A DNA stretch of 64,000 nucleotides from Novosphingopyxis iocasae (GCF_014334095.1 NZ_CP060495.1:2666501-2730500), one strand, 5' to 3'; counted from the stretch's first letter, positions 8,563 to 17,569 are shown. Numbers and translations are program-made. Notes: generated by a model not told the origin, from the sequence alone.

Positions 8563-9777
8563 ATGGCAACAGGAAAAATCAGCAAGCGCACGGTCGATTC
8601 ACTCCCGGTTGGACCTAAGGAAAACTATCTTTGGGACACCGATCTCAAGGGCTTTGGCGTCAAGATTACAGCTGCTGGATCAATCAGTTACATAATCCAG
8701 TTCCGAATGGGCGGACGAGAAGCGAAGACCCGTCGTTTCACGATCGGATCACATGGATCGCCCTGGACACCGACTACTGCACGCTTGGAAGCTGAGCGAT
8801 TGTTGGTGATTGTTGCGCAGGGCATTGATCCGGTTGATGCGGAAAAGCAGCGCCGCCGGGAAGCTGTCGACCTCGCCTTCTCGAATTACGCTGACCTCTT
8901 CACTCGCTCCTGCAAACGCGAGGGATGGCGTCGCCTGGTGGAGCGATCCATTCGCCTCTACCTCAAGCCCACATTCGGAATGAAGGCGCTGCCAGCGATT
9001 ACGAAGATCGACGTCGTTTCGGTTCTCGATCAGATGCCGCCCAAGCAGGTGGCAAACCGGCGAAATGTCTTTGCCGTTATGCGCCGCCTGTTTCGCTGGG
9101 CCGTGAGTCGCGGAGATATCGATCGCAGTCCGATGGAGGGCATGGAAACGCCGCCTCCGGTCAAGCCACGAGAGCGCTGGCTCAAGGATGGCGAACTCCG
9201 CCATATCTGGAATGCGGCACCGGAATGTCATCGCTGCTTTGGTCCAATTGTCAGGCTTCTGATCGTAACCGGACAGCGCCGTGAAGAAGTCTCCGGGATG
9301 CACTGGCAGGAGCTCAGTCGCAGCGAAAGATTGTGGACCCTGCCCGGATCTCGAACCAAGAACGGAGAACCTAACTCCATTCCCCTCAACGATCTTGCAA
9401 TCGCCGAGCTCGACCGGGAGGCTCGCGGCGAGAGGTGGCCGCGTAAGGGCCGTGTTTTCGCGACAGCTAGCGGGGCGGGCTTTACGGGATACGCCAAAGG
9501 GAAGGTGAAGCTCGACAGCCTGATCGAGGAACGTCGCGAAGAGCCGCTCGAAGCCTGGCGCCTTCATGATCTACGACGAACCCTCGCAACGAACTTCCAG
9601 CGGCTTGGCGTTCGGTTTGAAGTCACCGAAGCCGTTCTCAACCATGTGGGCGGATCTCGCGCCGGAGTCGCCGGCATCTACCAGCGCCACGACTGGAAGG
9701 ACGAAAAGCGCCAGGCGCTCGATGCCTGGAATGACCACCTCGCGACGGTTCTGTCCGAGAGTGGAGAGACGACCTAA
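8563..9777 (+). CDS. int: Tyrosine recombinase/integrase with DUF4102-type arm-binding domain
   Basis: This 404-aa P4-type integrase would insert and excise the element. Residues 1-95 form the arm-site binding domain (LWDTDLKGFGVKIT, IGSHGSPWTPTTAR), followed by a core-binding domain and a catalytic domain. Catalytic residues are seen at TGQRREEV (Arg239/240), HDLRRT (His335, Arg338), LNHVGG (His361) and IYQRHDW (Tyr373). It points away from trmB and into the element, as is usual for integrases at an attachment site. The upstream 127 bases hold its promoter and presumably one attachment site. Confidence 0.93.
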   Translation: MATGKISKRTVDSLPVGPKENYLWDTDLKGFGVKITAAGSISYIIQFRMGGREAKTRRFTIGSHGSPWTPTTARLEAERLLVIVAQGIDPVDAEKQRRREAVDLAFSNYADLFTRSCKREGWRRLVERSIRLYLKPTFGMKALPAITKIDVVSVLDQMPPKQVANRRNVFAVMRRLFRWAVSRGDIDRSPMEGMETPPPVKPRERWLKDGELRHIWNAAPECHRCFGPIVRLLIVTGQRREEVSGMHWQELSRSERLWTLPGSRTKNGEPNSIPLNDLAIAELDREARGERWPRKGRVFATASGAGFTGYAKGKVKLDSLIEERREEPLEAWRLHDLRRTLATNFQRLGVRFEVTEAVLNHVGGSRAGVAGIYQRHDWKDEKRQALDAWNDHLATVLSESGETT

Positions 9778-9791
9778 AATATTGGCGAGGG

Positions 9792-10397
9792 CTAGGGCGT
9801 CTGCTGGTTCAAACGTCCGACAAGAGCGGGTACCAGATCCTCAATGTGTTGATGATATGCGCGTACCGCTCGGTTTGAGCCATCGAACCCCTGCTGAGCT
9901 GTTCGCTCAATTTGCTCAAGGGCATGCGACGCCCCAAGCCAAATCTCCGGCTCGAGTTCACGTATCGGGTGGAGTCTGTCGCTAATGCGTTCGACCAAAT
10001 GCACGCGAAACCGATTGCCTGAGTTTGCCGCGATGTCTCTGAAGACGTGCGCCAATCGGTCGGCATAAGCACCCTGAGTGACGTTGGATCCTTCGTCGAT
10101 TGTCAGTGATTTGTGATCGTTGTCGGGAGCCTGCTCCAAAAGCAGGGCGTTGACTTGCAGAATGTCGCGCAAGGCCTGTTCGGTAAGCAGCGGTACGCGA
10201 AATCCTTCGCCGGGCGTGAGGTCGACCAGCCCTTCACCGACAAGCTGGTTCAGGCTGTCTCTTACCGGCGTCATGCTCACTCCGAAATCGTCAGCGAGTC
10301 GCATCGCCTCAAGCTTCGTACCGGCCCGGAAGCGCCCTTCCAGCAATGCATCTTTCAACCGCCTGTACGTAGGCTCGAGGACGTGAGCGGGACTCAT
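9792..10397 (-). CDS. GntR-family transcriptional regulator
   Basis: A 201-aa regulator. The N-terminal winged helix is clear: EPTYRRLKDALLEGRFRAG, then LADDFGVSMTPVRDSLNQLVGEGLVDLTPGEGFRVP, the typical GntR pattern. The C-terminal 130 residues are helical and compatible with a ligand-binding FCD-like domain, but shorter and divergent. It is the last gene of the luxI-phyH-gntR operon: its ATG overlaps the stop of the phyH-like gene by four bases. It may therefore sense a compound linked to the AHL or to the PhyH reaction and feed back on the operon; that is inference. It is convergent with the integrase gene, 14 bases away. Confidence 0.85.
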   Translation of the reverse strand: MSPAHVLEPTYRRLKDALLEGRFRAGTKLEAMRLADDFGVSMTPVRDSLNQLVGEGLVDLTPGEGFRVPLLTEQALRDILQVNALLLEQAPDNDHKSLTIDEGSNVTQGAYADRLAHVFRDIAANSGNRFRVHLVERISDRLHPIRELEPEIWLGASHALEQIERTAQQGFDGSNRAVRAYHQHIEDLVPALVGRLNQQTP

Positions 10398-11260
10398 CGT
10401 CCACCGCGGCGCGTCTTGGCGAACTCACGAACCGCTTCTTTCTGGTCGGGGCGCAGACCATCGGTTGCCTGAGGGAATTCGGGCACCTTGTCGCTCAGCA
10501 GTACCGACGGGCACTGCCCCTCGAAATTACCGAGGTTCGGGCGGTGCTGGACATAACCGGCGAGCTCGGCGAGTTCAGGCGAGAACTCTTTTGCTACTGC
10601 GGGCGGGTATGCGAGCCAGAGATTCTCGTAAGGTTTGAGCCAGCCGAGGCTATAGCCGATCACGACACCGCGGCGGACATCCTCGGTCTGGTTTGGTCCC
10701 GCTCCATGGACGGTCGAGCCGAGAAAGCAGATCGCATCTCCGGGTCCGCACTCGGCCACTATCGGATCATCGAGCTGATCAAGGCTTTCGATCGCTTGCT
10801 TGTGCGTACCGGGATATATGCGCGTTGCGCCGTTTTCTTCGGTGAACTCGGTGAGCGGCCAGATGACGTTGAGAAGATATTCGTGATCGCCTTTGCGGCC
10901 CGCCCACATATCCTGATCGCAATGCGGAAACTGTTCTATCTCGCCGGGGTTGATCGCGATCGCCTGGGCGACATTTAGCTGTATCCGGTCGCAGGCGCTG
11001 CCGAGAATTGAGCGGGCTAGCGATAGGACTAGCGGCTGCAGGACCAGATCGCCTGCGACCTTCGACCGGCGAAGGAGGCTTCCAAACCGTTTGGTCCGAT
11101 ACCCATAGAAGTCTCCCTTGCCGAGTGGCGCCTGCGCAAACGCACCTTCCAGGTCGGCATCGAGTGCGGCGATCTGTTGCTCGGCGACAAGTTGCGGAAT
11201 GATGCAATAGCCATCCTCTTGAAGCTGATCGAGCCAATACGCCTCGCTCGGCGCAGTCAT
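10394..11260 (-). CDS. Phytanoyl-CoA dioxygenase (PhyH) family protein
   Basis: This 288-aa Fe(II)/2-oxoglutarate dioxygenase-like protein carries the PhyH metal triad: HCDQD (His-x-Asp) near the middle, STVHGAG (distal His) and RRGVVIGYS with the 2-oxoglutarate-binding arginine. The family hydroxylates acyl chains and other small molecules. I set the start at 11260, where the ATG overlaps the luxI stop codon by four bases; an upstream in-frame ATG only shadows luxI. The tight coupling to an AHL synthase suggests that it hydroxylates the acyl chain of the signal or a precursor. My recollection is that luxI-phyH pairs recur in sphingomonads. The product has not been established to my knowledge. 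Confidence 0.88.
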   Translation of the reverse strand: MTAPSEAYWLDQLQEDGYCIIPQLVAEQQIAALDADLEGAFAQAPLGKGDFYGYRTKRFGSLLRRSKVAGDLVLQPLVLSLARSILGSACDRIQLNVAQAIAINPGEIEQFPHCDQDMWAGRKGDHEYLLNVIWPLTEFTEENGATRIYPGTHKQAIESLDQLDDPIVAECGPGDAICFLGSTVHGAGPNQTEDVRRGVVIGYSLGWLKPYENLWLAYPPAVAKEFSPELAELAGYVQHRPNLGNFEGQCPSVLLSDKVPEFPQATDGLRPDQKEAVREFAKTRRGGR

Positions 11261-11883
11261 GCTGCCAGCTCCATACCACCATAGGCTTCCGGCTGAGGAT
11301 TGCGGCAGTAGATCCCTGCGTTGGCGAGTTGCGCGCGTGTATCCTGGTCGATGTCGATGCGAAGAGCGACAAGCTGCTGGCCATCGATAGGAACGCACGG
11401 TCCCAGCTGCTGGCAGCGCCAGCCGAACTGGGCGATCTGCCGGAACCAGGGCACCGGGGCGACCGCCGAATAACCAGAGATCCCTTCCGATATTGCAAAA
11501 TCGGCGAGTGCGGAGACGAGCTGGTTGCGGACACCCCGGCGATCAGCGCGCGGCAACGTCGGATCGATACAGAAACGGGTAATCTCGCGAAATGCCTCAT
11601 CCTGCGGAACAGGTCCGGTGCACAGCTGCGGAAAAAGATCGCGCAAGATATGAGGTCCATCAGAACGCAGGAGCCGGGCCGATGCGCGATGCTCGCAATT
11701 TTCGCCGGTAAGGACGAGATAGGCGGCCGAGGGCGTATCGAACTGATCGATTTCAAAGGTCCCGTCGAGCACCGGAACGTCCCAGCCAAGAAGATCCACG
11801 AACACGCGCTTGCGCGCCTCGAACATGGCGCGAAGTGCCGGATCGACCAGGCTTGCACCATTTATACCGCTGCTTTGCTGCAT
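11257..11883 (-). CDS. luxI: Acyl-homoserine lactone synthase (LuxI family)
   Basis: LuxI enzymes make AHL signals from S-adenosylmethionine and acyl-ACP. From the ATG at 11883 the protein is 208 aa and places every invariant LuxI residue where expected: Arg24 and Trp34 (EARKRVFVDLLGWDVP), Asp46 and Asp49 (EIDQFD), Arg70 (ASARLL), Glu100 and Arg103 (FREITRF). This agreement fixes the start; the longer frame to 12078 adds 65 residues unlike the family. An AGGT motif lies about 7 bases before the ATG. It is the first gene of an operon with phyH and gntR. No luxR adjoins it; the nearest one, at 20021-20773, is about 8 kb away. Confidence 0.95.
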   Translation of the reverse strand: MQQSSGINGASLVDPALRAMFEARKRVFVDLLGWDVPVLDGTFEIDQFDTPSAAYLVLTGENCEHRASARLLRSDGPHILRDLFPQLCTGPVPQDEAFREITRFCIDPTLPRADRRGVRNQLVSALADFAISEGISGYSAVAPVPWFRQIAQFGWRCQQLGPCVPIDGQQLVALRIDIDQDTRAQLANAGIYCRNPQPEAYGGMELAA

Positions 11884-12101
11884 GAAGATTACCTGTGATT
11901 TTGATGACTGCTTGCATCTCATCAAATCCGGATAGGCAGCGACATACCAAGAACTGGGGAGGGCCCCGTCTGGTGCTCTACAGGGCGAGTTTACTGACCG
12001 CCCCACCTGTGCGATGAGCTTCAGCGTTTGAAAATCAACAAGATACGACAGGTATCCTATCGGTCCGATTCTGTTCATCCCGGGAAGGTCACAAGCTGGC
12101 T

Positions 12102-13181
12102 ATGAATGCAAAAGTCATCACGAATTTCCAGCTCGGCAGCCGCGAATCCTCCTCGGCGCCGGATGTCTTGCCCTTGGCTACAGAGCATGCGCTGCAATCC
12201 GCCGGAGCTGCTTTCCATGCGCTCGCCGACACCATGCCGCAGATGGTTTGGTCGACTCTTCCCGACGGCTCCCACGATTATTACAATGCGCGCTGGTATG
12301 AATTCACGGGTGTCCCTGTCGGATCAACCGACGGCGAAGGATGGACCGGGATGTTCCATGAGGATGACCAGGCCGACGCATGGAAGAAATGGAACCACAG
12401 CCTCGCTACCGGCGAACCGTACGAGGTTGAATATCGCCTGCGGCATCACAGCGGTGATTATCGCTGGATGATCGGTCGTGCGCTGCCGATCCTCAACGAG
12501 CAGGGTGAGATCCAGCGCTGGATCGGCACTTGCACGGATATCGACGAGCAGAAGCGCACCGCCCTCCAAAACGAAATCCTGAGCCAGGAGCTCAGCCATC
12601 GCATCAAGAACATCTTCGCGATTGTTTCCGGTCTGATCAGCCTGACAGCGCGCGCAAATGAAGCGTTCGGTGAAGCGTCGCGCGACTTGCTTGGCCGGAT
12701 TTCCGCGCTGGGGCGCGCGCACGAATTCGTCCGGCCGCATAGCGAAAAGTCCCAGCCCGAGGGCAAGGAAGTGACCCTCGCCACGCTGCTTGCGACGATC
12801 TTCGAGACCTATCCTGCCTTTTCCGAAGGAAGGATTGCTATATCCGGCCCCGATATCGCGGTCGAAAGCCGCGCCGCCACGCCGGTCGCATTGGTGTTCC
12901 ACGAGCTGGCTACCAACGCGATGAAGTACGGAGCTCTGTCCAATCCCAACGGGAGGATTTCGCTGGACCTGTCAACCGAGGACGAGATCGTCCGCTTCCG
13001 CTGGAGGGAACACGGAGCTCACATCGACAAGGCGCGTGAGCCTCAAACGGGTTTCGGAAGTCGCCTCATCGAGTTGGCCGTGAAGCAACAGCTAGGAGGC
13101 AATTACGAGAGAACCTGGCATGACGATGGCGTTGAACTCGTCATGGATGTCCGAAAAAGCAGGTTGCAGGAGCCTAGTTAA
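12102..13181 (+). CDS. PAS-domain sensor histidine kinase, HWE/HisKA_2 type
   Basis: A 359-aa cytoplasmic kinase without membrane segments. Residues 35-150 form a PAS/PAC fold (FHALADTMPQMVWSTLPDG, YRWMIGRALPI, WIGTCTDIDEQK). The dimerisation region has QELSHRIKNIFAIVSGLISL with phosphoacceptor His166, typical of the HWE/HisKA_2 group. The ATPase domain has VFHELATNAMKYGALS and the FRWREHG block that gives the HWE group its name. Such kinases often act in light, redox or general stress signalling. The receiver gene that follows is convergent and overlaps its 3' end by eight bases, which makes that receiver the likely partner. Confidence 0.92.
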   Translation: MNAKVITNFQLGSRESSSAPDVLPLATEHALQSAGAAFHALADTMPQMVWSTLPDGSHDYYNARWYEFTGVPVGSTDGEGWTGMFHEDDQADAWKKWNHSLATGEPYEVEYRLRHHSGDYRWMIGRALPILNEQGEIQRWIGTCTDIDEQKRTALQNEILSQELSHRIKNIFAIVSGLISLTARANEAFGEASRDLLGRISALGRAHEFVRPHSEKSQPEGKEVTLATLLATIFETYPAFSEGRIAISGPDIAVESRAATPVALVFHELATNAMKYGALSNPNGRISLDLSTEDEIVRFRWREHGAHIDKAREPQTGFGSRLIELAVKQQLGGNYERTWHDDGVELVMDVRKSRLQEPS

Positions 13182-13578
13182 AGAAGAGCCTAAGACGGGC
13201 TGGCGGATCGAGTTTTTCGCCCTTTCGGACCGCAATGACATAGTCGAGAACCTGCTTTAGAATGCTAAGATCGACCGGTTTTTCCAGCGCGCCCAGTGTT
13301 CCGCTCACCCCTTCGCCGAGTTGTGCGGGATTGGCGGTTACGAAAATAACCTCGATCCCGAAATCCGCGGCAAGCTTCTCGCCGATCCTGGGACCAGTGG
13401 CTCCATCGGCCAGATTAACATCGACGAGCGCCACATCGATCGCTTCTGAAGCCTTTGCCAATGCCGACTCCATGTCGTCGGCTATTCCTGCGGATTCATG
13501 ACCGAGATCGTGAACCACCGCCTCCATTTCGACAGCTATGAGGAATTCGTCTTCGACAATCAGAATGGTGGTCGGCAT
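13174..13578 (-). CDS. Single-domain response regulator
   Basis: A 134-aa stand-alone receiver with no output domain. The acidic pocket is Glu9/Asp10, the phosphoacceptor is Asp53 (ALVDVNLADGATG), the switch residues are Thr81 (FVTANP) and Lys100 (ALEKPV). It is convergent with, and overlaps by eight bases, the HWE kinase gene, so the two ORFs share their ends. Single-domain receivers next to HWE kinases commonly compete for phosphate or relay it onward in alphaproteobacterial stress signalling. Upstream, near 13621-13646 on the minus strand, GGAAC is followed 16 bases later by CGTC, which weakly resembles an EcfG-type stress promoter. Confidence 0.92.
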   Translation of the reverse strand: MPTTILIVEDEFLIAVEMEAVVHDLGHESAGIADDMESALAKASEAIDVALVDVNLADGATGPRIGEKLAADFGIEVIFVTANPAQLGEGVSGTLGALEKPVDLSILKQVLDYVIAVRKGEKLDPPARLRLFFN

Positions 13579-13706
13579 GGAAGGCTATCAAAAGTTAAAT
13601 GACAAGGCTCTGTAATCAGGGGACGGACAGGGCGCATATTGGTTCCCTCGCCTCGTCGCATCCGGCTTCGATCAGAAGAGCTGCAGACTGCTGCCGCGGT
13701 TCCCGC

Positions 13707-14762
13707 TCAAGACCGGCTGCGGCGAGGCGCACGTCCCCGCCCGGCCCAGAAGCTCCATGACGCGAAGAGGCCGAGCATCGCCAAAGCCAAGCCCGCAAAA
13801 CTCATGAATAAGCGCCACCCGATGCCGCCGACCTTCGCGGCATGTACCGGATAGTATTTCTCCGTAAGAGCCGAAGCGATGTCGCTGGTGGCCGGATCCT
13901 GCACGCCGACAACATGAGCGGCCCTAGGATCGATCCAGACGTATGTCCGGCCATTGGGCGTCCACTCAAAATCCTGCTTCAAGCGCAGCGCAAGCGGCGC
14001 ACCTTCGGCTGCGGGCATCATCAGACGTCTGGGAACTGCTGATGGGAAAGCGGCCTGTGCTCGTGCCATAACGAGCGGCCAATTCGTCTGTTCGTCCGGA
14101 GGTTCGAGGTGTTCGGGGAGCGACGGCGCAATCTGTTCCTCCGTGACGGGAGACAATAGCCACGCCGAAATCGAAGGGAACACCATCATCGCACCGGTGA
14201 AGGCGGCGAGAATGAGCAAGGGCGAAGCAACCGCACCTAGGTCGCGGTGATGGCGAACAATGGCTGATCGCGTGAAGCGGGCAGGCCATATACGGAAGCG
14301 ATAGGTCGTCCGGGTGCGCCACCAGAGAAGAAGCCCGGTGATGCAGAAGCCAACAAGCAGGATTCCAAGGATCCCGGTGATGGTTTTCCCTGCTTCTCCC
14401 ATGAACAGATAGTGATGTAAATCGAACAGCCAGAGTTCGGGACGATCCCACATACTGACCCACCGTTCGACAAGCACACCGTCTTGGTTCAGATAAGCGC
14501 CGCTTCCATCGGCATAAATGACCTGGTGCAGTCCAATCTCATCGCTGGCGAAGGTAATTCGCGACAGTCCCGGTCCCGCCTTACGGGCTGCGGCAATCGT
14601 CTCGCCGAGTGCGGCAGGATCGGCCACAACCGGCTGATCGGCCCCAGGCAGCATGATCCAGCTTTCCTCCCACAACAGCACGGTGCCGGACAACCCGATC
14701 AGCGCGAGCAGGATGCCCACGATGCCGCCAGTCCAGCGATGCAGCCATGAGAGAAGCTTCAT
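13707..14762 (-). CDS. PepSY-associated transmembrane protein
   Basis: A 351-aa inner-membrane protein with helices at about residues 10-30, 130-150, 180-205 and 315-340, and the N-terminal signature SWLHRWTGGIVGILLALIGLSG of the PepSY_TM family. These proteins accompany TonB-dependent receptors and help move or reduce iron chelates across the inner membrane. Its ATG overlaps the stop codon of the TonB receptor by one base (TGATG), so it is translationally coupled. Together with the Fur-like palindrome upstream of the receptor, this argues for an iron/siderophore role. Confidence 0.9.
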   Translation of the reverse strand: MKLLSWLHRWTGGIVGILLALIGLSGTVLLWEESWIMLPGADQPVVADPAALGETIAAARKAGPGLSRITFASDEIGLHQVIYADGSGAYLNQDGVLVERWVSMWDRPELWLFDLHHYLFMGEAGKTITGILGILLVGFCITGLLLWWRTRTTYRFRIWPARFTRSAIVRHHRDLGAVASPLLILAAFTGAMMVFPSISAWLLSPVTEEQIAPSLPEHLEPPDEQTNWPLVMARAQAAFPSAVPRRLMMPAAEGAPLALRLKQDFEWTPNGRTYVWIDPRAAHVVGVQDPATSDIASALTEKYYPVHAAKVGGIGWRLFMSFAGLALAMLGLFASWSFWAGRGRAPRRSRS

Positions 14763-16891
14763 CAGAAAGCGCCGCGCCAGCTTAGCGTGAAGGTCCGCCC
14801 GCGGCCCGAATAGAAACGACTGTTGTCCGCGACCCGTACAGTGTCACTGTCGTAGGTCACGTACAATTCGTCGGTCAGGTTCGATGCGGCGAGCGCGAAC
14901 TCGCCGATATCGCTACGATAGGCAAGGAAGGCGTCGAGCAATGTGTAGCCCTCAAAATCCGTAGCACTGGCCACGTCATTAAATTCTCGCGGAAGATAGA
15001 ACCGTGCTTGTGTGCGCAGGCTAAGCGGACCGGAGGAATAGTCGGCGGCAAGATTGATCCGGTCAGGTGAAATGTTCGCCCCATCGAGATCCTCGTCCAC
15101 GATCCCGTCGCTATCACTGTCGGTTCGGCCCGAAAGATTGGCATAGCCGCCACTGAAAGAGAGGCCCGGAAGGGGTGTCCGCCACGCGAGGCTGGCTTCG
15201 AACCCTTCGATCTCTATGGGTTGACGTTCGACCTCAAAGACGTCGTTGCGAAGAACAAGCAGCGATCCGAAATCGCTCGACGACCAAAAATAGCTCGCTG
15301 AAGCTTTGAGTGGGCCGCGATCCCATTCAAGGCCAAGCTCACGATTGTTCGAGACCACGGGTTCCAGTGAAAGGAAGTCGTCGACATCGACCCCGGTTTG
15401 GGTAATGCCGCGCAGGATACGGCCGACATCGGCAATAGTGAAGCCCTCGGCATAGCTACCGTAAGCACGGAGCCCGTCGACAGGTTCGACTATTACCCCA
15501 GCGTTCCACAAAAGGTCTTTGAACGACGGAGATCCGCCCTCCACCTGCACCGAACCATAGCTGGCGAGCGTCTGGAAATCATCAATGGATAGCTGGACAT
15601 TCTCATAGCGCAGGCCCCCTGCTACGCGAACAACTCCATCGGCGAGCGCCAGATTGCTCTGCAGAAACGGCGCGAGGCTGCGGAAATCGCTTTGCGGCAC
15701 CCACACCCTGCCGGTCTGTACCAGCGATTGTTCCGTCTGATCAAAGAGAGCATCGAAGCCTGCCGTTAGAACGAGATCTTCCAGGCCGGGAATAGCGCGT
15801 TCGTAGCTAACCTTGCCGCCTAGTTTACGCGACTGGTTGGCAGACTGATCGAAGAGTGTCCTCGACGGATCGATTGCAGGATCTTGGAATGTCCCAAAAA
15901 CTCCGCCGCCGAACACATCGTTCGTGCGGCTGTAGAAGCCCTGCAGGATGAGTGTGCCTCCACCCAGTTCGGGGTCCACGAGCGAAGCCGATAGGAGCTC
16001 TGCGGTATTGGAGGGAGGGTCGCCCGGTGTGACGCCGCGCACGCTGGTGGACGGGACACCTGTAGCGCGATCGCCAGGAACGATGACGTAATTGGCATTT
16101 CCCTCGAGTTCAAAACGGTTGGCCACCACTTCAAACCGTGCACCGCTCGCAAGGTCATACCCCAGGCGCGCAAAGACAGACCAGCTGTCGCTGTCCTGGA
16201 TTTCCCCTTGTGTTCCATCGACCCCGATCCTGTTGCCAGCACCATCGAAGAAGGCTCCACGCCGTTCGAGCGTTGCGCCGAAGCTCGCATCGAGCGGGCC
16301 GTCCCGATAACCCAGCAGGCCGCCTGATTTTGCTCCGATGCCTTCGCCGTCGAAACCGTCAGGCAGTGTAAGCTGGGCGAGTGCACGCACCGCAATGCCG
16401 TCCTCGCTCGGCGCACCGACCGTGACCTGGTTCACAACACCGCCAGTAGCGCCGACGCCCTGCAAGGCGTTCGAACCGTAGATCACTTCCACCCGATCGA
16501 TGAAAAACGGGTCAATCGTATATCCATCACGCGAACCGTCTCGCACCGGTGTCGATTGGGGGATGCCGTTGATGGCGTAAAGCGGCGAACGGCCACGCAG
16601 GCTTTCGCCCGCCCCGCTCAGTTTTTCGCGGGTAGGCGAGAAGGAGGGCAAGAGCGCGGAGACTGCATCCACGGTCGAGCCGGAAATCTGCGCCTGGCGC
16701 TGGAGAGATTCACTGTCGATCACGTCCACAGTAAGCGGAAGGGCGCTTGCCGGTAGCTGGGTACGCGCCGCGGTAACGACGATTACGTCGCCGGACTGAT
16801 CCATTTCGTCGGCCTCTGTTTGATGAACCGTCTGGGCCATGGCGGGCGAAACGAAAATGACTGCAAACGCGCTAGCGAGATATCGATACAT
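14762..16891 (-). CDS. TonB-dependent outer-membrane receptor (siderophore type)
   Basis: A 709-aa receptor with a signal peptide (cleavage after SPAMA), a TonB box (DVIVVTAART), a plug domain (ISGSTVDAVSALLPSFSPTREKLSGAG, SLRGRSPLYAINGIPQ, IDRVEVIYGSNALQGVGATGGVVNQVT) and a beta-barrel ending in the typical C-terminal aromatic pattern TFTLSWRGAF. I chose the ATG at 16891 because AAGGAG lies seven bases upstream and a signal peptide begins there. It is followed without a gap by the PepSY protein. A 19-bp palindrome at 16930-16948 sits about 40 bases upstream and suggests iron control by Fur. Confidence 0.93.
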   Translation of the reverse strand: MYRYLASAFAVIFVSPAMAQTVHQTEADEMDQSGDVIVVTAARTQLPASALPLTVDVIDSESLQRQAQISGSTVDAVSALLPSFSPTREKLSGAGESLRGRSPLYAINGIPQSTPVRDGSRDGYTIDPFFIDRVEVIYGSNALQGVGATGGVVNQVTVGAPSEDGIAVRALAQLTLPDGFDGEGIGAKSGGLLGYRDGPLDASFGATLERRGAFFDGAGNRIGVDGTQGEIQDSDSWSVFARLGYDLASGARFEVVANRFELEGNANYVIVPGDRATGVPSTSVRGVTPGDPPSNTAELLSASLVDPELGGGTLILQGFYSRTNDVFGGGVFGTFQDPAIDPSRTLFDQSANQSRKLGGKVSYERAIPGLEDLVLTAGFDALFDQTEQSLVQTGRVWVPQSDFRSLAPFLQSNLALADGVVRVAGGLRYENVQLSIDDFQTLASYGSVQVEGGSPSFKDLLWNAGVIVEPVDGLRAYGSYAEGFTIADVGRILRGITQTGVDVDDFLSLEPVVSNNRELGLEWDRGPLKASASYFWSSSDFGSLLVLRNDVFEVERQPIEIEGFEASLAWRTPLPGLSFSGGYANLSGRTDSDSDGIVDEDLDGANISPDRINLAADYSSGPLSLRTQARFYLPREFNDVASATDFEGYTLLDAFLAYRSDIGEFALAASNLTDELYVTYDSDTVRVADNSRFYSGRGRTFTLSWRGAF

Positions 16892-16929
16892 GGACGGCTC
16901 CTTCAGAATCTGAAGGCGCCAATATTGAA

Positions 16930-16948
16930 ATTGCGAATAATTCGCAAT
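16930..16948. promoter_or_regulatory. Fur-like operator upstream of the TonB receptor
   Basis: ATTGCGAAT-A-ATTCGCAAT is a perfect 9-1-9 inverted repeat. The geometry and the AATNATT centre match the Fur box layout. It lies 39-57 bases before the receptor start, where it would cover the promoter. Confidence 0.6.
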
Positions 16949-17084
16949 AGCAACATTGCGTTTTGCGGTGGTTGAACTGATCAGCGGCTCCGTGTCACAG
17001 CGTCGCACTTGGCTGAGCCAAAGGTTGGTCTCATGAAAGAATCAAAATAGATTCAAGCCGCGTACCCCCTCCAATGGCATTGCT

Positions 17085-17510
17085 TCACGGTCGAGCGGCA
17101 GGACCACGACCGAAGAGCGTATCGATGATGGGGCATTCTGGAACATTTCCGCCCTCGCAGCGGGCCGATACTTCGGCAAGGGTCTGCTCCAACCTTCTCA
17201 AGTCGGCAATCTTGGATCGCACGCTGGCCAGATGGTTACTGGTCAAATCCTGAACCTCGCCGCAGCTGTAGTCGTGCGAATCGACAAGGCTGAGCAGGCT
17301 TTTTAGCTCCTCGATCGAAAAACCCAGATCGCGGCCTCGCAGGATAAAGCCGAGCCGCGCCTGGTCGCCGGGTGAGTAGAGCCTGTGCCCGGTTGCCGTG
17401 CGCTCGGGCGGCTTAAGCAGACCGATCTTCTCGTAGTAGCGGATCGTCTCAAGGTTGCAGCCCGACTGTTTGGCCAGTTCGCCACGCTTGATCATTTGTG
17501 ATGCTGTCAT
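17085..17510 (-). CDS. merR: MerR-family mercury-type regulator
   Basis: A 141-aa regulator that would repress and, on metal binding, activate the divergent mer genes by untwisting their promoter. The N-terminal HTH is typical (ELAKQSGCNLETIRYYEKIGLLKPPERTATGHRLYSP). The three metal-binding cysteines of Hg(II)-MerR are in place: Cys82 in DYSCGEVQ, Cys117 in ARCEGGNVP and Cys126 in PECPI. The gene is divergent from merT, and the shared intergenic region holds a promoter with a 19-bp spacer and an internal palindrome. Confidence 0.92.
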   Translation of the reverse strand: MTASQMIKRGELAKQSGCNLETIRYYEKIGLLKPPERTATGHRLYSPGDQARLGFILRGRDLGFSIEELKSLLSLVDSHDYSCGEVQDLTSNHLASVRSKIADLRRLEQTLAEVSARCEGGNVPECPIIDTLFGRGPAARP

Positions 17511-17531
17511 GAGCCAAATGCCAGTTAGTGC

Positions 17532-17562
17532 TTGAACCTGTAGTTACTACAGAGACTATATC
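17532..17562 (+). promoter_or_regulatory. MerR-controlled promoter of the mer operon
   Basis: TTGAAC at 17532-17537 and TATATC at 17557-17562 are separated by 19 bases, the over-long spacer diagnostic for MerR-activated promoters. Between them lies a perfect 7-1-7 palindrome, CTGTAGTTACTACAG (17538-17552), the likely MerR dimer site. The -10 hexamer ends only seven bases before the merT start, so the leader is very short. Confidence 0.88.
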
Positions 17563-17569
17563 GGTTTCC

